Positions 43,961-53,336 of a stretch of 56,867 nucleotides of DNA are shown here, piece by piece. The number at the start of each line of letters is the position of its first letter. Positions within the stretch are counted from its first letter, which is position 1. The position numbers and the translations under genes were made by a program. The notes under the pieces were generated by a model. It did not search any database. It was not told where the DNA came from and saw only the letters and a list, made by a program, of their open reading frames with translations. Source of the stretch: Alphaproteobacteria bacterium (lineage in GTDB: Bacteria > Pseudomonadota > Alphaproteobacteria > UBA9655); contig JAIEMB010000004.1 of assembly GCA_019752515.1 (NCBI GenBank), positions 1 to 56,867 of the forward strand, written 5' to 3'.

Positions 43961-46900
43961 ATGAAAACGACTTTCCTCCCCGCTTTTAAACCGCCAGCTC
44001 TTCTTTGTAACGTGCCTGATGGATACGATACGTTGCTTTTGGCTGAGCTCGCCGCTCGTGAAAAGCACGTTGTCTATGTTGCTCGAGATGAAGGTAGGGC
44101 CTTACGTCTCAAAGAGCAAATGAACTTCTTCGATTCTTCTCGAGAGACTCTGTTCTTTCCTGCGTGGGATTGCTTACCCTATGATAGGACCTCTCCTCAT
44201 CCCGATGTCCTTGCACAAAGATTAAACGTCTTAACTACACTTACAACTCAAAACGAACCTTATCTATTGATTACGACCATTCAGGCTTTTTTACAAAAAT
44301 TGCCCCCTCCTGAAGCCCTAGAGGGAAGATTATGGACTTTAAAAGTAGGGCAAGAGGTTAACCATGCCCTTTTTCTCGAATTCATATTAAAAAACGGATA
44401 CGTTCGTCGAGAAACAGTCAGAGAATGGGGAGAATTTGCGATTCGAGGAGGATTACTCGATTTATTTCCCCCTGGGTATTCAACTCCTTTCCGTTTAGAT
44501 TTTTTTGGCTCCTCTCTCGAAAATTTGCGTAGATTTGATCCTCTTTCCCAAGTAAGTACTGGAAATGCTGAAATCTTAACTTTAAAGCCTATGGGAGAGA
44601 TTAACTTAACACCTGAAACTATTGAGCTATTTCGTAAGGGGTATCGTAAATTTTTTGGAACCCCTGATCCAAAGGATCCTCTTTATATAGCGATTTCAGA
44701 AGGACGGCCCTATGGAGGTTATGAACATTGGCTTCCTCTCTTTTATCATGATTTAAAAACACTTGAGGATTATACAAAGGGAGCCCTTTATTGTCTTGAT
44801 GAACACATTGAAGAGGCTCGAAAAACTCACATAGATCAAATTCAGGATCATTATCAAACCCGCCTTCAGTTCGAATCATTAGAAAAGCATGGTATTCCCT
44901 ACCATCCACTTCCTCCCGAACATCTTTATGAAATGAAGGATAACTGGGAAACTCGCATTCCTTCTTCTCATAAGATTACCTTCTCACCCTTTTCCCACCC
45001 CGATTTCAAAGGGAATATTGTTGATGGAAATGGAAAAACAACACCGTCTTTTACAAATGTTCAGGCAGTTCAAAAAAATATTTTTGAAAAGGTTAAAAGA
45101 ACCTTGAACGCATATGAAAAAGACGAGCTTCAAATCCTTGTCGTAGGTGTGACACATGGATCGGCTGAGAGACTTGCTCATATTCTAGAAGAACATGATT
45201 TCACTTCTCTTCGGCGCGTTCAATCCTTTTCTGAAACCTTGCAAGACAAATCTCCGGCATTAGCAGTCTTTGAAATGGAACGTGGGTTTTTAGCTCCTGG
45301 CCTTGCAGTATTAACAGAAGAAGATATTCTTGGTGAACGTTTGGGACGGTCACTGAAATCCAAAAAGCGAGCCGATCTCTTTATTCAAGAGGTTTCAAGC
45401 CTTCAAATTGGAGACTTTGTTGTCCATATTGAACACGGTATTGGTCGCTATGAAGGGCTCAAGACATTGAATGTAAGCGGTTTTTCTCATGATTGTCTCG
45501 AAGTTATTTATGAAGGGAGCGATAAACTCTATGTTCCAGTTGAGAATATTGACGTTCTTTCCCGTTACGGTGCGGCCGACGCCTTTGCCTCTTTAGACAA
45601 GTTGGGAGGAGTCGCTTGGCAGGCGCGAAAAGCAAGAGTTAAAAAGCGTCTTAAGGATATTGCCGATTATCTCTTAAAGATTGCTGCAGCCCGCAAGTTG
45701 CATAGTGCGGACGTTTTTCAAAGGCCTGAGGGCTTTTATGATGAATTTGCTGCTCGTTTCCCTTATCCTGAAACAGAAGACCAACTTTCTGCCATAGAAG
45801 ACGTCTTCTCAGATCTATCAGCAGGCAAACCCATGGATCGACTTGTATGTGGGGATGTAGGCTTTGGTAAGACAGAAGTTGCTATGCGTGCCGCTTTTAT
45901 TGTTGCTTCTACTGGCAAACAAGTTGCCATAATTGTGCCCACAACCCTTCTTGCACGTCAGCATTATCAATCCTTTGTTTCACGTTTTAAAGATACAGGA
46001 TTAAAGACAGCTCAACTCTCTCGTCTGGTAAAACCTAAAGAAGCAACACTCATTAAACAACAACTTAAAAATGGTGAGATCCAAATTCTCATCGGGACTC
46101 ATGCTCTCTTGGCTAAATCCGTTGAATTTCATGACCTTGGGCTTCTTATTGTAGATGAAGAACAGCATTTTGGCGTTGGTCAAAAAGAAAAGCTTAAAAA
46201 ACTACGGGCAGATATTCATATACTTACATTAACGGCAACGCCTATCCCTCGAACTCTTCAAATGGCTCTTTCGGGTGTGAGAGAAATGAGCCTTATTACA
46301 ACACCTCCTCTCGATCGCATGGCTGTGAGGACATTTGTTTTACCTTTTGATGCCATGGTCATGCGGGAAGCTATTTTGCGGGAACAATTTCGCGGTGGTC
46401 AAACTTTTTATGTCTGCCCTCGTATAGCTGATCTTGATAAGGTTGCCGAGCGTCTCCGTCAATTTGTCCCCGAAGCCAAATTTGCGATTGCCAATGGCCA
46501 GATGTCTGCTGTAGCCCTTGAAAATGTCATGTCTGATTTTTATGACGGAGCCTTTGATGTTCTTCTCAGCACCAATATAATCGAATCAGGGATTGATATA
46601 CCTCGGGCAAATACGCTTATTGTTCATCGTGCAGATTTATTTGGGTTATCTCAACTTTATCAGTTACGAGGTCGCATTGGACGAGCTAAAATGCGGGGGT
46701 ATGCTTATCTCACATACCCTGCTGGGAAAGCTCTCTCTCAAGAAGCTCAAAAGCGTCTGGAGGTTATTCAATCTCTTGATACGCTTGGTGCTGGATTTAC
46801 GCTTGCTAGTCACGACATGGATATTCGTGGTGCTGGGAATTTAGTTGGTGAGGAACAATCTGGTCATATCAAAGAGGTAGGTGTTGAACTATACCAGCAT

Positions 46901-47416
46901 ATGTTAGAAGAAGCGATATCTGCTTATAAAGCAGAAAGTCAGGGCAAAGCCTACGTATCTTCCGACTGGACACCCCAGATTAGTCTGGGCCTCTCCGTAC
47001 TCATCCCCGAAAGCTATGTTTCAGATTTAGGACTTCGATTAAGTCTTTATAAGAGATTGAGTCTTCTCACTTCGAGAGAAGAAATTGACCAATTTGCCAT
47101 TGAGTTTATCGATCGCTTTGGACCTCTTCCTGCTGAGGTTCATAATCTTTTGGAGGTTATTTACCTGAAATCTCTTTCACGTCAGGCTAATGTTGATAAA
47201 GTCGAGGTTGGCCCTAAAGGCATTCTTATTGGATTTTATCAAAATATATTTAAAAACCCCACTCTCCTCCTAAGCCATATTATGGATCAGAAGGGAACAG
47301 CTAAAATTCGTTCTGACCAGAAAGTTGTCTATATTCGGAGCTTTAATACGCCAGAAGACCGTCTGCAGGGAACAAGGAAAATTTTAGAAGAACTGGTTGG
47401 AATGGCGACCTCTTGA
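43961..47416 (+). CDS. mfd: Transcription-repair coupling factor
   Basis: A 1151-residue Mfd. The N-terminal UvrB-like region is FPAWDCLPYDRTSPHPD and REWGEFAIRGGLLDLFPPG; the RNA polymerase-interacting domain follows DFVVHIEHGIGRYEGL. The RecG-like motor has GDVGFGKTEVA (about residue 630), VDEEQHFGVGQKEKLK, TATPIPRTLQMAL and QLRGRIGR. The C-terminal TRCF domain has LYKRLS. It removes stalled RNA polymerase and recruits UvrA, complementing the uvrB gene in this window. Starts about 95 bases after rne. Confidence 0.97.
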   Translation: MKTTFLPAFKPPALLCNVPDGYDTLLLAELAAREKHVVYVARDEGRALRLKEQMNFFDSSRETLFFPAWDCLPYDRTSPHPDVLAQRLNVLTTLTTQNEPYLLITTIQAFLQKLPPPEALEGRLWTLKVGQEVNHALFLEFILKNGYVRRETVREWGEFAIRGGLLDLFPPGYSTPFRLDFFGSSLENLRRFDPLSQVSTGNAEILTLKPMGEINLTPETIELFRKGYRKFFGTPDPKDPLYIAISEGRPYGGYEHWLPLFYHDLKTLEDYTKGALYCLDEHIEEARKTHIDQIQDHYQTRLQFESLEKHGIPYHPLPPEHLYEMKDNWETRIPSSHKITFSPFSHPDFKGNIVDGNGKTTPSFTNVQAVQKNIFEKVKRTLNAYEKDELQILVVGVTHGSAERLAHILEEHDFTSLRRVQSFSETLQDKSPALAVFEMERGFLAPGLAVLTEEDILGERLGRSLKSKKRADLFIQEVSSLQIGDFVVHIEHGIGRYEGLKTLNVSGFSHDCLEVIYEGSDKLYVPVENIDVLSRYGAADAFASLDKLGGVAWQARKARVKKRLKDIADYLLKIAAARKLHSADVFQRPEGFYDEFAARFPYPETEDQLSAIEDVFSDLSAGKPMDRLVCGDVGFGKTEVAMRAAFIVASTGKQVAIIVPTTLLARQHYQSFVSRFKDTGLKTAQLSRLVKPKEATLIKQQLKNGEIQILIGTHALLAKSVEFHDLGLLIVDEEQHFGVGQKEKLKKLRADIHILTLTATPIPRTLQMALSGVREMSLITTPPLDRMAVRTFVLPFDAMVMREAILREQFRGGQTFYVCPRIADLDKVAERLRQFVPEAKFAIANGQMSAVALENVMSDFYDGAFDVLLSTNIIESGIDIPRANTLIVHRADLFGLSQLYQLRGRIGRAKMRGYAYLTYPAGKALSQEAQKRLEVIQSLDTLGAGFTLASHDMDIRGAGNLVGEEQSGHIKEVGVELYQHMLEEAISAYKAESQGKAYVSSDWTPQISLGLSVLIPESYVSDLGLRLSLYKRLSLLTSREEIDQFAIEFIDRFGPLPAEVHNLLEVIYLKSLSRQANVDKVEVGPKGILIGFYQNIFKNPTLLLSHIMDQKGTAKIRSDQKVVYIRSFNTPEDRLQGTRKILEELVGMATS

Positions 47417-47489
47417 ATTTTTATCAAAATTCCATCACCATCATTATATTTTGAATACACTAAATAAAAAATAAGAGGAGAACTAAAAA

Positions 47490-47876
47490 ATGGCCAAAAT
47501 TGCATTTAAAAACCCCAAAGGAAATACCCTATATTGGGCTTGTTTGGGATTTGATTGGGGAGCCTTTTGGGGATTTATTTTATTTGGTGGGCTACCTTTT
47601 TTCTTGAGAAAAATGAATATGTTGGGCATTTATACTCTCGGATTTTCTTTAATTGCGGCCGTAAAACTAAGTGGCTATGTACACGGGAGGCCACTGCATG
47701 AGGTTTTACCAGCTGCTTGGGGGACTGCCCTTTTTTTTCTTGCCATTGCTATTTATTTTGGGATTAAGGGTGGAAAAATGACAGCTCGCCATTATTTGGA
47801 AGAAGGTTATGAAATTGATACGAAAGACGAAGCAATTGTAAGCATGGCTAAACTAAAATGGAAATTAAAAGAATAA
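47490..47876 (+). CDS. Small inner-membrane protein, DUF2628-like
   Basis: A 128-residue protein with three or four hydrophobic segments (LYWACLGFDWGAFWGFILFGG, MLGIYTLGFSLIAAVKLSG, AAWGTALFFLAIAIYFGI) and a cytoplasmic tail containing ARHYLEEGYEI. The aromatic-rich start and the Y-L-E-x-G-Y motif recall DUF2628 membrane proteins, but I am not certain. The start has a strong AAGAGGAGA site. Function unknown. Confidence 0.65.
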   Translation: MAKIAFKNPKGNTLYWACLGFDWGAFWGFILFGGLPFFLRKMNMLGIYTLGFSLIAAVKLSGYVHGRPLHEVLPAAWGTALFFLAIAIYFGIKGGKMTARHYLEEGYEIDTKDEAIVSMAKLKWKLKE

Positions 47877-47957
47877 CTATTATAGAATCTTCTTCTTTCA
47901 AGTTCATTCTATTTCTAGCGTATCACTGATAATGCGAGAATTCACAGTAATTTGATT

Positions 47958-47985
47958 AAAAAAAAGGCGCCTTGTGAGGCGCCTT
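47958..47985 (-). terminator. Rho-independent terminator of the OmpA-like lipoprotein gene
   Basis: On the minus strand a 9-bp GC-rich stem (AAGGCGCCT, loop CACA, AGGCGCCTT) is followed by a run of T (47958-47965 are A on the plus strand). It lies about 60 bases after the stop of the lipoprotein gene. The most typical terminator in the window. Confidence 0.88.
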
Positions 47986-48044
47986 AAGGTTTGAATTACT
48001 TTTTATTTTACTATTTCCCTATAACGGAGAGAGGAAATTCTCAT

Positions 48045-48884
48045 CTATCTATAATTAAGAAAGATGACGTCAACCCTGCGATTGTGGGCGTCCACCTTAG
48101 GACCAGGAGTTTCACCCGCAGCCTTTATAGAAATAAGATGGGGTGGTACACCTCTTCTTATAAGTTGCCTTTTCACAGCTGTTGCCCGATGTTGAGAAAG
48201 CTGCTTGTTATGTTTGAGGTCACCCACTTTATCCGTTCGTCCCACTAAGAGGATATGGTGCTGAAACTTCAGGTCTCGTGCTTCTTGTGCAATAGCATCG
48301 ATGGCACGCATGCCATCATCATCAAGATGAGAGCTATTCAAGCCAAACATGATCATGGAAGATGGCATAGCGTTGAGATGCCCACCCATAAGCTCAAATT
48401 CAACAATTGCCATTGCTGTATAAAATTCACTGCGGCATCTCGCAATGTCTTCCTTCTGCCAATCTTCTGATTGTTGTTCCACCCAACAATCATAATGAGC
48501 TTGAGCATAAGCCGTCATTCGGGGAGCTATATCTCGTGCTCCAAAGTTCATGGCATTTATCAAACGTGCACGTGCTGTAACAAGCTCAGGCATGTGATCT
48601 TTATGAATATCCCATTTCTCAGGACATGCGGGAAGTACAGGGCATCCTTCTTTTGCACGAATTGCTTTTTGAAAATAGTAGTCCGCGGAAGCTTCATCAT
48701 ACATAATATTTTCTTCCGTTTTACCAAGTTCTTCGTATTCCTTTGAAAGGACCTGTGTAAATTCAGGGCCTTTCGCTTCCATATTATCTAAAACGCGATG
48801 GTGATATTCTGCACACCCTACGGTGAGGAAGAGTGCTGCAAAAGCACCTAATTTTAAACTTGTGTTTAAAAGTTCATTTTTCAT
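48045..48884 (-). CDS. OmpA-family lipoprotein
   Basis: A 279-residue protein with a lipoprotein signal (LFLTVGC, Cys24), a helical middle with several Cys (PVLPACPEKW, HYDCW, ARCRSEF), and a C-terminal OmpA/Pal-like peptidoglycan-binding domain (residues about 175-279: HILLVGRTDKVGD, NKQLSQHRATAVKRQLIRRG, NRRVDV). It would be anchored in the outer membrane and bind peptidoglycan non-covalently. GGGAG lies before the ATG, and a strong terminator follows. Confidence 0.88.
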   Translation of the reverse strand: MKNELLNTSLKLGAFAALFLTVGCAEYHHRVLDNMEAKGPEFTQVLSKEYEELGKTEENIMYDEASADYYFQKAIRAKEGCPVLPACPEKWDIHKDHMPELVTARARLINAMNFGARDIAPRMTAYAQAHYDCWVEQQSEDWQKEDIARCRSEFYTAMAIVEFELMGGHLNAMPSSMIMFGLNSSHLDDDGMRAIDAIAQEARDLKFQHHILLVGRTDKVGDLKHNKQLSQHRATAVKRQLIRRGVPPHLISIKAAGETPGPKVDAHNRRVDVIFLNYR

Positions 48885-49221
48885 TTTCGACTCCCATTCT
48901 CATTACTTAAGGCCCTCATTTTGCCTTGTCTCAAGTAACCCAATCGTCTTTCACCAATATATTACTAGCTCATTTTTTGAATTAAATAGCTGCTGTATAA
49001 AAATTTATATCCATGCATCGGAATATTCACATCAAAATGTCTATTATCTCAATAGAATTAAAGCTCGTGTTGTCAAATTGACACAAATGAGCTGAATAAA
49101 GGATCAATGAATGGGTTAGTAAAACTGGTTTCTATGTTCAAAGAGCTTACAAGGATGTTAACGTTTTCTTAAGAGTTTCAATGTAACATAAGGGCGCTCT
49201 CAGAGACAGGATAGTAAATAA
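48885..49221. other. Divergent intergenic region
   Basis: No gene recognised. It must carry the promoter of the OmpA-like lipoprotein (minus) and of the small exported protein at 49222 (plus). A TTGACA-like hexamer occurs near 49078 on the plus strand, but no -10 box at standard spacing was found. Confidence 0.4.
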
Positions 49222-49560
49222 ATGGGGCCTCTAAAATTATTAAGCATAGGAATGGTAGGAATAGGAATTTTCCTCTTTGAAGGATTGAATGCAAACTCCT
49301 CTTCATGTGTCTCTCCAGAAAGCATACAAAGCTCTTTTGAATCGGATGAGCTTAGCTTACATTTTAATGATCAGAGTCCATCTATACCGGGACTTAATCT
49401 AGGGAACAAGAATGTTCTTACTCAAACTAAAGCCCAATGTACGAATTCTCTTTCTTTTAATGAAAGAGATTTTCAATCTCAACCCTCGCAGACAAAGCCT
49501 AATAAAAAGCCATCTGAACGTAAACCACATCATCCAAAATTATTGAAAGTATCCCCCTGA
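49222..49560 (+). CDS. Small exported or membrane-anchored protein of unknown function
   Basis: A 112-residue protein with an N-terminal hydrophobic segment (LLSIGMVGIGIFLFEGLNA) that could be a signal peptide or anchor, a Ser-rich middle, and a Lys/Pro/His-rich tail (KPNKKPSERKPHHPKLLK). Low complexity suggests disorder. A strong terminator follows 20 bases after the stop, which supports it being a real gene. No family recognised. Confidence 0.55.
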   Translation: MGPLKLLSIGMVGIGIFLFEGLNANSSSCVSPESIQSSFESDELSLHFNDQSPSIPGLNLGNKNVLTQTKAQCTNSLSFNERDFQSQPSQTKPNKKPSERKPHHPKLLKVSP

Positions 49561-49581
49561 GGGACCCTTATAGGGAGGTAG

Positions 49582-49609
49582 AAGAGGAGCCCTTAGGGCT
49601 CCTCTTTTT
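49582..49609 (+). terminator. Rho-independent terminator after the small exported gene
   Basis: An 11-bp stem (AAGAGGAGCCC, loop TTA, GGGCTCCTCTT) runs into a T-run. It overlaps the last bases of the convergent Nudix gene, whose stop codon lies in the T-run. Confidence 0.85.
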
Positions 49610-50093
49610 ACATTATCTCAAATCCAAATTCCGAATAGGGGACATTGGTTAAAATACATTGAATAGCTTGTGCAACACACGGGGAAAAGTTCAACGGAAG
49701 AGCGTGTATATTAAAAAAACTAACATCATCGGCCTTCTGAGGTTCGAGGTTGCAAACAACACCGGTAAAATGATGAGTTACAAAATAAAGATCCTGTTGA
49801 TAAAAGAAGTAACCATCGGGTTGGGTATGCTTCCGATACATAACGTGAGCAAGCTTTAAGTCACTCTCTTTTATAGTAATGTTAACTTCCTCAACGGCTT
49901 CACGAACAACAGCTTGTAACGGCGTTTCTATTTCGTGTAATCCTCCCATAGGTACAACGTACAAACCATCTTCAATACCCGTATTATGTCGGCGCAGACA
50001 AAGAAGATTTCCCTCATTGATAAGGACAAGAAAAACACCAATCTTCACTTTAAATCGTTTTGCTTCAGCAAGATAAAAATTGGTTTGCGGCAT
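49608..50093 (-). CDS. Nudix hydrolase
   Basis: A 161-residue protein with a Nudix box: GGLHEIETPLQAVVREAV followed by EEVNI. It fits G-x5-E-x7-R-E-U-x-E-E-x-G-U except for Asn at the last Gly. The preceding MGG and the strand KIGVFLVLINEGNLLCLRR are typical. It would hydrolyse a nucleoside diphosphate derivative, possibly a damaged or signalling nucleotide. Convergent with the small exported gene. 26 bases after the redoxin gene on the same strand. Confidence 0.88.
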   Translation of the reverse strand: MPQTNFYLAEAKRFKVKIGVFLVLINEGNLLCLRRHNTGIEDGLYVVPMGGLHEIETPLQAVVREAVEEVNITIKESDLKLAHVMYRKHTQPDGYFFYQQDLYFVTHHFTGVVCNLEPQKADDVSFFNIHALPLNFSPCVAQAIQCILTNVPYSEFGFEIM

Positions 50094-50119
50094 AATATTT
50101 ATTTCTCTTATCTCTCAAC

Positions 50120-50734
50120 TCAAAATTGGTCTACATCACCTGCCATACGAATGAAAACCTGCTCCCATGTCTTTCCGTAAGTGTAGAATTCATCTCTTTG
50201 ACCACTTTCCCATTTCTTCCTCATCTCTGGAGAATCTATTTTGAAGTCAGGTCGATATTTCATACTAATGGCTCTCAAATCTTGATGAAGCTCAGCAGTA
50301 GAGGGACGTCCCCAATACCAATATCCATTGTATATTTTATAAATCTTTAACCCAGGCTCTAAAACAAACGTATGGGGGATCATGGGTTTGTTATGTTCGT
50401 CCGTATATTCTCCAATATCTAGATCATTTAAAATGATTCGCTCCTCATCATGCAAAAAAGGCCAATGGGCACCTACCCCTAACCTCAAGTCATTGATCAA
50501 TATCAGATTATCACAATTGATAGTTACAATTCGTGTAAAACCCACATCACATTGAGAGGAAAATTTAACGAGCTGATGCAACTGTTGCCGATCCTTAGGG
50601 CAATAAATTCCTCTGCCGAGCATAAGGATCATAGGGTCAGCCCCTTGAAGGTGGGATAATTTTCGCCTTGTATTTGTATGATCAGGCAGCTCGTAGTCTG
50701 GAAAGAGAGCCCCCACCTTTATGTCTTCTCGCAT
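50120..50734 (-). CDS. Redoxin (AhpC/TSA-like thioredoxin fold) protein
   Basis: About 204 residues with KVGALFPDYELPDHTN, a thioredoxin-fold start LSHLQGADPMILMLGRGIYCPKDRQQL in which a single Cys sits at the peroxidatic position, and PHTFVLEPGLKIYKIYNGYW. No resolving Cys is obvious, so a 1-Cys mechanism or a non-peroxidase role is possible. I chose ATG 50734 because a near-perfect AGGAGGGA site precedes it. Part of a minus-strand group with VOC, GNAT and Nudix genes. Confidence 0.8.
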   Translation of the reverse strand: MREDIKVGALFPDYELPDHTNTRRKLSHLQGADPMILMLGRGIYCPKDRQQLHQLVKFSSQCDVGFTRIVTINCDNLILINDLRLGVGAHWPFLHDEERIILNDLDIGEYTDEHNKPMIPHTFVLEPGLKIYKIYNGYWYWGRPSTAELHQDLRAISMKYRPDFKIDSPEMRKKWESGQRDEFYTYGKTWEQVFIRMAGDVDQF

Positions 50735-50810
50735 TGTGTCCCTCCTTGTTTTTATCATATAACCTTAGCACGTTAATAAAGGTCATTAAATGAGAAACAT
50801 ATAGAAAAGG

Positions 50811-51230
50811 CTATGCTGCTGGTTTCATAAAACACCAGACATAGTTATCGATATCTTGCAAACGACACATCCGGTAACCATAAAACATATCTTCAGGTGC
50901 AGAGATAGATTTAGCCCCTTGAGCAAGGGCTTTTTGATAAAACGCATCCACATCATCACAAGAGATACAGAGTGTTATAGGAGAATCAACTCCGCTTGTT
51001 TTTGGTGATTTCAGGAGACTTCCATAAGCGCTTTCTCTACCACACATAATGAGATGACCGCCGTAAATCATTTCAGCATGAATCCCTTTCCCATCGTCTC
51101 CTGGCTTGATTTCAGAGTTCTCAAATTGAAAAGCTCTTGTGTAAAAATCGACAGCTGCATCCACATCGATAACAGTGAGATAGGGGGATATCCAAGTTTC
51201 GTTTGAAGAATGCTGGGATGGCTTTGACAT
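50811..51230 (-). CDS. VOC-superfamily (glyoxalase/PhnB-like) protein
   Basis: A 139-residue protein with two beta-alpha-beta-beta-beta units: TWISPYLTVIDVDAAVDFYT, HAEMIYGGHLIMCG, then TLCISCDDVDAFYQKALAQG and MFYGYRMCRLQDIDNYVWCF. The pattern fits PhnB-like VOC proteins, often of unknown substrate. ATG 51230 has GAAAGGA upstream; the open frame extends further but is not likely translated. It follows the GNAT gene by 17 bases. Confidence 0.83.
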   Translation of the reverse strand: MSKPSQHSSNETWISPYLTVIDVDAAVDFYTRAFQFENSEIKPGDDGKGIHAEMIYGGHLIMCGRESAYGSLLKSPKTSGVDSPITLCISCDDVDAFYQKALAQGAKSISAPEDMFYGYRMCRLQDIDNYVWCFMKPAA

Positions 51231-51247
51231 AAAAATCCTTTCTTTTA

Positions 51248-51877
51248 TTAAGGTTTTAAAGATAGACTTGGTAAGTTTAAATGTATAATCCAACATGCTA
51301 GTAGATTTTTTTCTTTTTTTATTGAGCCATCCGCCTGACGAGTATCCCAAATAGCCGATAGACTCATCGGCAGTTTTTTCGCACCTAGCTTAGGCCATAG
51401 GCTATCTGAATCTCTAAAATGGGGAGGACGGAGAGGGTGCTTAAGGGAACGAATGGCCGTAATTCCTATGATTTTAGAAAATCCCATTGCTTCCACTTCA
51501 TGGATAAGTTGCTTAATCAGTAGTGAACAGCATTTTTGTTTTTGAAACGCAGGTTCAATAATAAGATCACCTGCATAAAAAGTATCCTTAACCTCTATCC
51601 CTTGTCGGATGAGTTTTTTCGTCCAGTATTCTAAAAAAGAGCCCGGTGTTGTGAGTGGCATCCCGGAATATACGCCTGCAATGCAGTCTTCCTTAAACGC
51701 AAGCACAAGAAGCCCTTGTGGTGTGGCGGCATATTCTTTCAGGTTGACAAGCTCCTCCTCCATATTTCCGACATAAAGGTAGGGAAAATCGCAAAAAGCC
51801 TTTAAACGCATGTCTGCAAGCGTTTGTAAATAGGGTAAAATATCAGCTCCTTTAAAAACTTTAATGCAAAAGGTCAA
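51248..51877 (-). CDS. GNAT acetyltransferase
   Basis: A 209-residue protein if started at the TTG at 51877, which has TAGGAG seven bases upstream. The N-terminus ILPYLQTLADMRLKAF, the strand LLVLAFKEDCIAGVYSGMPL, and FYAGDLIIEPAFQKQKCCSLLIKQL (acetyl-CoA region, with a degenerate Q-x-x-G) support the GNAT fold. The end, with SLWPKLGAKKL, is also typical. Its frame is open to 52027, but the upstream part looks non-coding. Substrate unknown. Confidence 0.72.
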   Translation of the reverse strand: MTFCIKVFKGADILPYLQTLADMRLKAFCDFPYLYVGNMEEELVNLKEYAATPQGLLVLAFKEDCIAGVYSGMPLTTPGSFLEYWTKKLIRQGIEVKDTFYAGDLIIEPAFQKQKCCSLLIKQLIHEVEAMGFSKIIGITAIRSLKHPLRPPHFRDSDSLWPKLGAKKLPMSLSAIWDTRQADGSIKKEKNLLACWIIHLNLPSLSLKP

Positions 51878-52189
51878 GTTGTAGCTCCTATTCTTTAGTG
51901 ATAAATTTAAGCCATTAGTAACAAATGTCAAACATAGCTTTTTTTCAAAAAAGAATAAGTTATCGTAAAATTGAAAGTAACAGAGGATATATGTTGCAAA
52001 AAATACTCTATTTTCTTCCTTATCCAAAATTGAGGTTATATTTATTTCAGGACATATTTACATGAAGAGAGTATTAAGTTTGATCTCCAGATTATGGAAA
52101 AAAGAGGCTGCATCAAGAACGTTGATCCACAAGTGAAAGGGTGTTCATGATGGGAACGTCTTTGTTGTTTTGAGGCTTTTTATCTTATA
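51878..52189. other. Intergenic region with a 24-codon ORF
   Basis: No clear gene. A plus-strand ORF of 24 codons (52062-52136, starting MKRVLSLISRLWKK) has a weak CAGGA site upstream and could be a small basic peptide or a remnant. The promoter for the minus-strand GNAT-VOC pair should lie near 51880-51990. Confidence 0.35.
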
Positions 52190-52603
52190 CTACGCTGCTG
52201 CTTTTAACATCTTATAATGTAATTCTATGATATCCTTATCCTTAATGAGGTTTAAGCATACTTCAGGGAACTCCATTTCTTCAATTGGAAGCTTCAATTT
52301 ACGCGCAGCTTCAGTTTCCGCAGCTACACCTTTAGAGGATTCCCATCCTGGTAATTTTAAAATGATAAATTTATGACATCGAGCAATCATGGCTAGATCA
52401 AACTCTCCCCAGATATCCCACCCACCTTCACCCCCTAAGGCAATAAGAGGCGCATTATGAGTTAAGGGCGAATAAACATAGATTTTCCGTTTAATCAAAT
52501 GGTATGCCATGGCATTTACTAATTGTACTCTCATCAATCGAATTTGAGGATTTGAATGACTATAAGGACAAGAAAGATAGGCAATTAAAATAGAATTTTT
52601 CAT
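52190..52603 (-). CDS. DUF1937 protein (nucleoside 2-deoxyribosyltransferase-like fold)
   Basis: A 137-residue protein starting with ILIAYLSCPYSHSNPQIRL, with KIYVYSPLTHNAPL, GWDIWGEFDLAMIARCHKFI and LPGWESSKGVAAETEAA. This is the DUF1937 pattern, related in fold to nucleoside 2-deoxyribosyltransferases. The Gly-Trp-x-x-Ser-x-Gly-Val-x-x-E segment matches the catalytic Glu motif of that superfamily. Substrate unknown. A pseudogene lies directly upstream on the same strand. Confidence 0.8.
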   Translation of the reverse strand: MKNSILIAYLSCPYSHSNPQIRLMRVQLVNAMAYHLIKRKIYVYSPLTHNAPLIALGGEGGWDIWGEFDLAMIARCHKFIILKLPGWESSKGVAAETEAARKLKLPIEEMEFPEVCLNLIKDKDIIELHYKMLKAAA

Positions 52604-52632
52604 GAGAAATCTCGTGTTGTAATGGGTAAAGT

Positions 52633-52921
52633 TTATGGATTGCTTAGAAAAGCTTCAAGATTAACTTGAGACTTTTGTAATCCAACTTCAGTTTCATCAT
52701 TCATAAGTTGCGACAAATCCCCTTATGATTAATCATCAGATGCGATTTGAGACTGTACAACCGTTCCATGGTTGTTTTCCCTCTTGCTGCAAGTTCTTTA
52801 AAAACACAATTAGGATTGAGTGGTATTGGATCCGCAATAGAAATTCCAGTTTCTTCCACTCTTAAAAAGCCTTACAAAATTCAGCGATGCAAAAAAATAA
52901 TACTGTGATAGTATATCTCAT
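52633..52921 (-). pseudogene. Small gene with two apparent frameshifts
   Basis: On the minus strand an ATG at 52921 (preceded by AAGGGGACTTAG) opens MRYTITVLFFCIAEFCKAF and stops after five T. One extra T would continue as LRVEETGISIADPIPLNPNC and KELAARGKTTMERLYSLKSH. A second one-base shift near the end of that frame joins NDETEVGLQKSQVNLEAFLS to a stop at 52633. The three pieces give one protein of about 98 residues. No family recognised. Programmed frameshifting or a sequencing error at the T-run are less likely alternatives. Confidence 0.55.
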
Positions 52922-53021
52922 TGACTAAGTCCCCTTCTTATTTTTTAGCGATTTTCAGAACGGCTTAGACTACCATATTTTTTATATCTTACCCAAAATT
53001 CAGGTTAAAAAGGGTACTCGA

Positions 53022-53288
53022 ATGCTTCCAATTGTAGAATATTTAGGGATTCTTGCTGGGACCCTAACAACGATTTCATTTTTACCTCAAGTTTTAAAAA
53101 TATGGAAAGAACAGGATGTAAGTTCAATTTCTATCTTAATGTATACCCTCTTTTGTTTTGGAGTCTTTTTTTGGATTATTTATGGTATGATTTTGAATTC
53201 CTTATCTCTTATTCTCGCAAATTCGATTACACTTTTTTTGGCGATGTGTGTGTTGTTTTTAAAAATTTCAATTGAAAGGAAACAGTAG
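53022..53288 (+). CDS. SemiSWEET sugar transporter (PQ-loop)
   Basis: An 88-residue protein with three membrane helices and the PQ motif ISFLPQVLKIWKEQDVSSIS, then FGVFFWIIYGMILNSLSLILAN. SemiSWEETs dimerise to move sugars across membranes by alternating access. AAGGG lies seven bases before the ATG. It converges on the ATP/ADP translocase gene. In an intracellular bacterium it may take up host sugars, which is inference. Confidence 0.92.
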   Translation: MLPIVEYLGILAGTLTTISFLPQVLKIWKEQDVSSISILMYTLFCFGVFFWIIYGMILNSLSLILANSITLFLAMCVLFLKISIERKQ

Positions 53289-53336
53289 TTTTTAAAGATG
53301 AAAAATAAGCGTAACGTATAGCGTAAAAAATTTAGA

